A stretch of DNA of 64,000 bases from Candidatus Eremiobacterota bacterium (GTDB lineage: Bacteria; Vulcanimicrobiota; CADAWZ01; Ess09-12): the NCBI GenBank assembly GCA_031082125.1, contig JAVHLM010000027.1, positions 1-64,000 on the forward strand, given 5' to 3'. Below, one piece after another: positions 59,696 through 64,000 of this stretch. A program made the translations under genes and the position numbers. Position 1 is the first letter of the stretch, and every line of letters starts with the position of its first letter. The notes under the pieces are model-generated. The model searched no databases, had not been told where the DNA came from, and saw only the letters and a list, made by a program, of their open reading frames with translations.

Positions 59696-62600
59696 TCAGA
59701 AAGCGCCGTCGAGCTTCAGAAGGTCAAGAAGGTGAAGCGGCTCCCTGAATTCAAGGGATTCCGGCAGGGGGAGGTCGAAGGGAAGCGCGAAAGAGTCTTC
59801 AAGAGGAAGAACGAACTGGGGTGCCCTTGAATCCTCAATTCTCTCGCGCCACCTCTCATAGGTCCTGGCATCGCTTGATTCGGCGTTGCGCATGGCATCT
59901 GTGCAGGCGCCGTAGTCGTTGGTGATCTTGTAAAGGGCTGCCTTCCCCAGCCATGGGAGTGCCATGCGGGGATTAAGGGTGAGTGACCTGGTGAAATAAT
60001 TCTGAGCTCTCTCGTGGTCATCGACGGAAAGTGCCGCAATACCGCAGTTATAGCAGAGAGCCGCATTTTTTTCCTCCCTTGCGCAGAGATCGGAGAAGCA
60101 CTTGAGGCTTTCCCTGTAGTTCCCCATGAGAAACAGAATAATCCCCCTGAGGTTGCCCGCTGAAAGGTCTTCCGGCCTGTAATAAAGGGCCCTTGAGATG
60201 CTCTTTTCTGCTTCGCTGACGTTTCCAAGCTCCTTCAGGATCTTTGACTTGGCGAGATGGGCAGGGAAGCTGTCATCAGAGGTCCTGAGGGCTCTCTCGA
60301 TACATTGCAGGGCCTGGAGGCCGCGGCCGCTCTGGGCGTAAAGAATGCCAAGGTTGAGCCAGTGCTGGGCATTGTCACGATCATGCTCCAGGGACTGCCT
60401 GAAATATTTTTCCGCCTTTTCCTGCTGGCCAAGGTGCCAGCAGGTGGCGCCAATAAACTGGTAAATGAGCTGAGCCCTGTGGGGATTGACAAGGAGGGAA
60501 TGCTCAAAAGACTTCAGGGCACTGTTATAGTGGCCCTCCTGATACCCGGCGATTCCTTCAAGCAGGTAGAGGCCGCTGTCAAGGCTGTGTGACGCCAGGG
60601 CTCTTTCCAGATATTCTGCTGCTTTCTTGCCGTCCCCCGTCCTGATCGAGAGCACCGCAAGGCCTTTCAGAAGGGGAACATTGTGAGGATCATAGACGAG
60701 TGCTCCTGAAAGAAGCGAGATGGCTTCGCCGTACATTTTTGAAGAGACGAAAGAGGAGGCCCTCAGCAGAGAGAAGAAGCCGCTATGGTCTGAGGTCTGT
60801 ATGCTTCTGTAATAATTGAGGAACTCCATATTTGCTCCAGACTCAAGGAGAATCCCGGCCTTCTTGGCGACGAGAAAAGAGGAGCCGGGCTTTCTGGCGA
60901 GGGCATTGTCCATCGCTTCGAGAGCTTTTGTGTACTCCTTTCCCTCCGCGGCAAGATGGGCACTGACATAGGCCGAGGTGATGTCTGCTTCGCCGGTTGA
61001 AGAGAGCTTCCCAAAGTAGTTGGCAGCCTCTGTCCAGTTTGATTTCATCTCGTAGCTCTTCCCCATGCCGAGGAGGGCCGCGGCATCGGAAGAATCAAGC
61101 TTGAGGCTCTCGGAAAAGCATAGTGAAGCCTCGGCAATCCTTCCCACATACAGCTCCAGGAAGCCCCTGAGGTTCCAGTACTCGATGCTCTGCTTGGGGA
61201 GCTTCCATTGGGCCATCTGCTTGCGGAGAATTTCGGTCACGAGCAGGCAGGCCCTCTCTTCATCATGGTGCTGTATATAGTGCCACACGAGCCTCATCCA
61301 TGAAAGGTGGAAAGAGGGAAGGAAGCCTATCATTTTTTTGTGATAGTCCTCCAGGGTTTCGCGGGGAGTATGAGACGGCGCGCTCTCTATAAGATGGCGG
61401 TAAAGCCCCGGGGAGCGCGGGTGCTTTTCTTTGAAAAGCCTGAGGCAGCCCTCGGCCTTCTCGTTGTCACCCAGTGCGCCCAAGGCCTTGCCGGAATAAA
61501 AGAGGGCGCCCGGGGATTCCGGCTCTCGCTTCAGGACCTCGCTGAAAAACCGGAGGGCTTCTTTATGGTCGCCCTTTTCGAAAGCTCTCAGGCCCTGCAT
61601 CAGGGCCATCCATTCTTCTCCCTTCGGCTCCCTTCCGCCTTTACCGAAGAGTCCGCCCAGGATGCCTCCCCCCCTGCTCTTCTCGCCCTCAGCGGCAGAT
61701 TTTTCGATCAATGAGAGCAAGCTTTTGCTCCTTGCGACTTCAAAACCCATATCCATGGACTTCCTGAGTGAATGCCTCGCCTTGCCTGGATCGCCCTTGA
61801 TGAAATAAAGCTGGGCCGCCGTGAAGAATACCTGGGGGTCCTGAGAGGTCTCCTCCACCAATGAGAGGTAAACCAGGGCATCGTCCACGCTGCAGAATAT
61901 TGAGAGAAAGGTTGAGAGCTCGTAGGAGGGACTGGTGAGGGTAATGGCATTGAACTGGCTTATTTTTGAGACGATTGCGCTCTTTTCCCTTATCCAGTGA
62001 AGTGCTGAATCAGAGACATGCTTTGCCTGGCCTGAAAGGCCGGCCTCTTTCTTGATCTCCTCGCAGAGAGAGACGGCTTTCTCGTAGAAGCCCATCTTGA
62101 GGTTGAGGGAGGCGATCTTTGTCTTTATTCTGGTGGTGCCTGCGTCAAGATGGAGCGATTCAGTGAGGAGCCTGAGGGCTTCGGAATGCAGCACCATCTC
62201 CTCAAGAAGCTGTGCCTTTGCGACGATAAGATCGATGTTGTCATTTTCTATTTTCAGCGCATGATCAATGATGCTGAGGGCCCTGCGCAGGTCTCCGAGC
62301 CCCTTGTAGCAGCCCGCCATGCCAAGGCGGACTTTCAGGGAATGAGCCTTGAGGGTAAGCGCTTTCTGAAAGACCTCGAGGGCTTCGTGGTGAAGGCCGG
62401 TCCATGAGAGGGAAGAGCCCAGGTGATAGAGGGCTTCCATATCGCCCGGATTTATCTCACTGGCTTTTCTGAAGCATTTGACCGCCTCTTCATACTGGAA
62501 TATGGCCATGAGGGTTTCCCCCTTCGCAATCCAGGTCTCTTCGTGAAGGGGGTTCTCCTCAAGATCCATGGTGAAGTAGTCAAGCGCTTCCAAGTGCCTT

Positions 62601-64000
62601 CCTGCGAGTGAAAGGACCCTCCCCCTGCTTCTCTGCATTTCGGAGTTCCCGGGAGCGAGATCCAGCGCTTTTTCCAGCGAGTCCAGGGCTTCTTCGTGCC
62701 TGCCTTCAGCGGCAAGAAGATTACCTCTCTTATGCCACAGCTCAGGGTGCTCCGGGCTGATGGCAAGAGCGCTGTCAAGTGCTTTTGATGCTTCGGCGTT
62801 ACTGCCGAGGGAAATCAGGGAAGAGGCCTTTTCCATAGTGGCGGAGAGTGATCTCGGGTTGATGGCGATAGCCTGCTTGAAGGCCGTGAGGGCTTCCCTG
62901 TGTCTTCCCATGGAAGCCAGGATTTTCCCCTTGTCGCTCCAGTCAGTGTCCGAGAGCATGTCATCTTTTTCCGGGACTGCGAAAGGCTGACCGAAAAGCT
63001 CGCCATAGGTTGATTGCAGAGCCTGGTAAAGCGTATTGAAATCATGGTGTCTTGACTGGCGGTCCTTTTCAAGGCATTTCATGGTAATCTGTGAGAGGGA
63101 ATCCGGCACATCGGCATTGAAGGCCCTGGGAGGCTCGGGATCTCTGGTGAGATGGCCCAGAATCACTTCGTCGGGATCTTCATGATAGAAGGGGTTTGTG
63201 CCGGTGAGCATGGTGTAGAGGAGCGTCCCGAAAGAATAAATATCGGAAAGAGGGGTCAGGGCTTTCTTATCAGAGAAAAGCTCAGGAGCGAAGCACGAGA
63301 GGACGCTGCAGAGATCGGGCAGCGCCGCGCCCCCTTCTTCATTGTGGCGGGCAAGCGAGATAAGCTTTCCATCAGTAAGCTCGTCGTCGAAGATTCTCAG
63401 GAGACCGTAACCTATGATGCGGGCCACACCGTTCCGCGTGATAACGACGCTCGAGGGAGATAAGCCCATGTGGAGCAGCCCCTTTTTCAGATATGCATGG
63501 TGCATGGCCGCGCAAATCTGGAGAGCATATTCAAGGGAGGTCTTGAGAGGGGGGAGCTCATTTTCCAGCATGCTCTCAAAGCTCCTGGCCGGCACATACT
63601 CGAAAAACACGCAGGGCTCCTTTTCTATTTCCCTTATGGACTTCGCAGCCACGATATTCCGCTGGCTTTCAAGGCTCAGAAGCTCTCTGCCGTGTTTCAG
63701 GAACTTCTGAATGTGACGGCTGTCAGAAAGGAACTTCGTTTTCATGGTGTACATCGTGAAGAGCTGCCCATGCTCCAGGTCAAGCACCGTGGCCGAGAGA
63801 TCCATCTTTCCCGGCATCACCTCTATGAGGGCAAACTTGTCCTGAAAAATCGCCCCTGGTTTCCAGCGGTGGAGCTGGTGCGAGTAGGTGCCCTCCATGC
63901 CGTGAGCTTCATCGGGAATCAGCGGGTGGCTTTTGCTGTCAATAAAAGGGAGAGAGCGCTCAAGGGTTTCCCTGCAATAGGCTGCGGCATCGTTGAAATT
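59696..64000 (-). CDS. Giant pseudokinase-TPR protein (5' end beyond the window)
   Basis: 1400 residues from the ATG at 63898, but the frame stays open to the window edge (34 more codons, NDAAAYCRETLERSLPFIDS), so the true start lies outside. The first ~300 residues keep the kinase fold (SDIYSFGTLLYTMLTGTNPF, helix LQICAAMHHAYLKKGLLHMG). HRD has become HMGL (143-146) and DFG is GYG (163-165), so it is a pseudokinase. About 20-25 TPR units follow over ~1000 residues (EDLAAYF-type, e.g. HEEALDSLEKALDLAPGNSE). It may scaffold signalling around PilT, which converges on it. Confidence 0.88.
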   Translation of the reverse strand, partial: NFNDAAAYCRETLERSLPFIDSKSHPLIPDEAHGMEGTYSHQLHRWKPGAIFQDKFALIEVMPGKMDLSATVLDLEHGQLFTMYTMKTKFLSDSRHIQKFLKHGRELLSLESQRNIVAAKSIREIEKEPCVFFEYVPARSFESMLENELPPLKTSLEYALQICAAMHHAYLKKGLLHMGLSPSSVVITRNGVARIIGYGLLRIFDDELTDGKLISLARHNEEGGAALPDLCSVLSCFAPELFSDKKALTPLSDIYSFGTLLYTMLTGTNPFYHEDPDEVILGHLTRDPEPPRAFNADVPDSLSQITMKCLEKDRQSRHHDFNTLYQALQSTYGELFGQPFAVPEKDDMLSDTDWSDKGKILASMGRHREALTAFKQAIAINPRSLSATMEKASSLISLGSNAEASKALDSALAISPEHPELWHKRGNLLAAEGRHEEALDSLEKALDLAPGNSEMQRSRGRVLSLAGRHLEALDYFTMDLEENPLHEETWIAKGETLMAIFQYEEAVKCFRKASEINPGDMEALYHLGSSLSWTGLHHEALEVFQKALTLKAHSLKVRLGMAGCYKGLGDLRRALSIIDHALKIENDNIDLIVAKAQLLEEMVLHSEALRLLTESLHLDAGTTRIKTKIASLNLKMGFYEKAVSLCEEIKKEAGLSGQAKHVSDSALHWIREKSAIVSKISQFNAITLTSPSYELSTFLSIFCSVDDALVYLSLVEETSQDPQVFFTAAQLYFIKGDPGKARHSLRKSMDMGFEVARSKSLLSLIEKSAAEGEKSRGGGILGGLFGKGGREPKGEEWMALMQGLRAFEKGDHKEALRFFSEVLKREPESPGALFYSGKALGALGDNEKAEGCLRLFKEKHPRSPGLYRHLIESAPSHTPRETLEDYHKKMIGFLPSFHLSWMRLVWHYIQHHDEERACLLVTEILRKQMAQWKLPKQSIEYWNLRGFLELYVGRIAEASLCFSESLKLDSSDAAALLGMGKSYEMKSNWTEAANYFGKLSSTGEADITSAYVSAHLAAEGKEYTKALEAMDNALARKPGSSFLVAKKAGILLESGANMEFLNYYRSIQTSDHSGFFSLLRASSFVSSKMYGEAISLLSGALVYDPHNVPLLKGLAVLSIRTGDGKKAAEYLERALASHSLDSGLYLLEGIAGYQEGHYNSALKSFEHSLLVNPHRAQLIYQFIGATCWHLGQQEKAEKYFRQSLEHDRDNAQHWLNLGILYAQSGRGLQALQCIERALRTSDDSFPAHLAKSKILKELGNVSEAEKSISRALYYRPEDLSAGNLRGIILFLMGNYRESLKCFSDLCAREEKNAALCYNCGIAALSVDDHERAQNYFTRSLTLNPRMALPWLGKAALYKITNDYGACTDAMRNAESSDARTYERWRERIEDSRAPQFVLPLEDSFALPFDLPLPESLEFREPLHLLDLLKLDGAF

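Noticed and set aside
1-64000. CRISPR array, tRNA or rRNA genes
   Set aside because: No regular direct repeats with unique spacers, no cloverleaf with CCA end, and no conserved rRNA stretches were found by eye.

Overview
The window looks like a chromosomal segment of an uncultivated, GC-rich, Gram-negative-type bacterium. The signs are many predicted lipoproteins, a PilT ATPase, eukaryote-like Ser/Thr kinases, and abundant ankyrin, TPR and beta-propeller proteins. No rRNA, tRNA or universal marker gene is present, so placement is a guess. The gene style (calpain, macro domain, FGE-like lipoprotein, many toxin-antitoxin modules, PQQ-like propellers) resembles Eremiobacterota/Xenobia-, Riflebacteria- or Wallbacteria-like genomes, at low confidence.

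Layout. 0-3 kb: a hicBA module inserted inside a LuxR-type regulator remnant, a secreted MsrA-MsrB fusion and a small hypothetical. 3-10 kb: TPR and macro-domain proteins, a PNPOx-like protein, a HExxH lipoprotein, a NapH-like ferredoxin and vapBC. 10-23 kb: a Ycf48-like propeller lipoprotein, a methyltransferase, ankyrin proteins, a 48-nt-repeat beta protein, a low-complexity protein, a calpain protease and a large HNH protein. 23-28 kb: an IS21 remnant, a MazF-like toxin, a second hicAB with an unusual HicB, a phospholipase-B-like lipoprotein, a truncated TPR copy and a PilZ protein. 28-33 kb: an FGE/TIG lipoprotein, an ankyrin-TPR protein and a frameshifted vapBC. 33-43 kb: a rearranged tract holding two propeller proteins, a Cys-repeat protein, one intact and two broken M20 peptidase copies, and fragments of IS110, IS91, ParE, msrA and choloylglycine hydrolase, plus a PIN module and an ankyrin lipoprotein. 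43-50.6 kb: a GH18 chitinase, a GH64-like glucanase and a second HNH protein. 50.6-56.5 kb: debris with a 48-bp hairpin element, a membrane protein, an AT-rich gene, a propeller protein and a type-II membrane protein. 56.7-64 kb: an active-looking kinase, PilT and a 1400+ residue pseudokinase-TPR protein.

The most distinctive signals are at DNA level. (1) A 722-bp hicBA insertion is flanked by 16-bp perfect direct repeats, and its precise removal restores a LuxR reading frame. (2) A dispersed repeat (here R1) carries a TATACT -10 box and in its main copies points at a downstream gene. (3) A 48-bp element has 16-bp perfect terminal inverted repeats and an exact 9-bp target duplication. (4) Scrambled fragments of neighbouring genes are joined at 7-10 bp microhomologies. 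(5) Three signal-peptide-less propeller proteins share a C-terminal IIGG-type motif. (6) Phased 11-bp direct repeats stand where a -35 box would be.

Functionally, the secreted set (chitinase, glucanase, phospholipase-like, repaired by MsrAB) suggests degradation of polymers or of other cells. The kinase/PilT/TPR set suggests regulated surface motility. Roughly seven toxin-antitoxin loci, several decayed, mark the accessory character.
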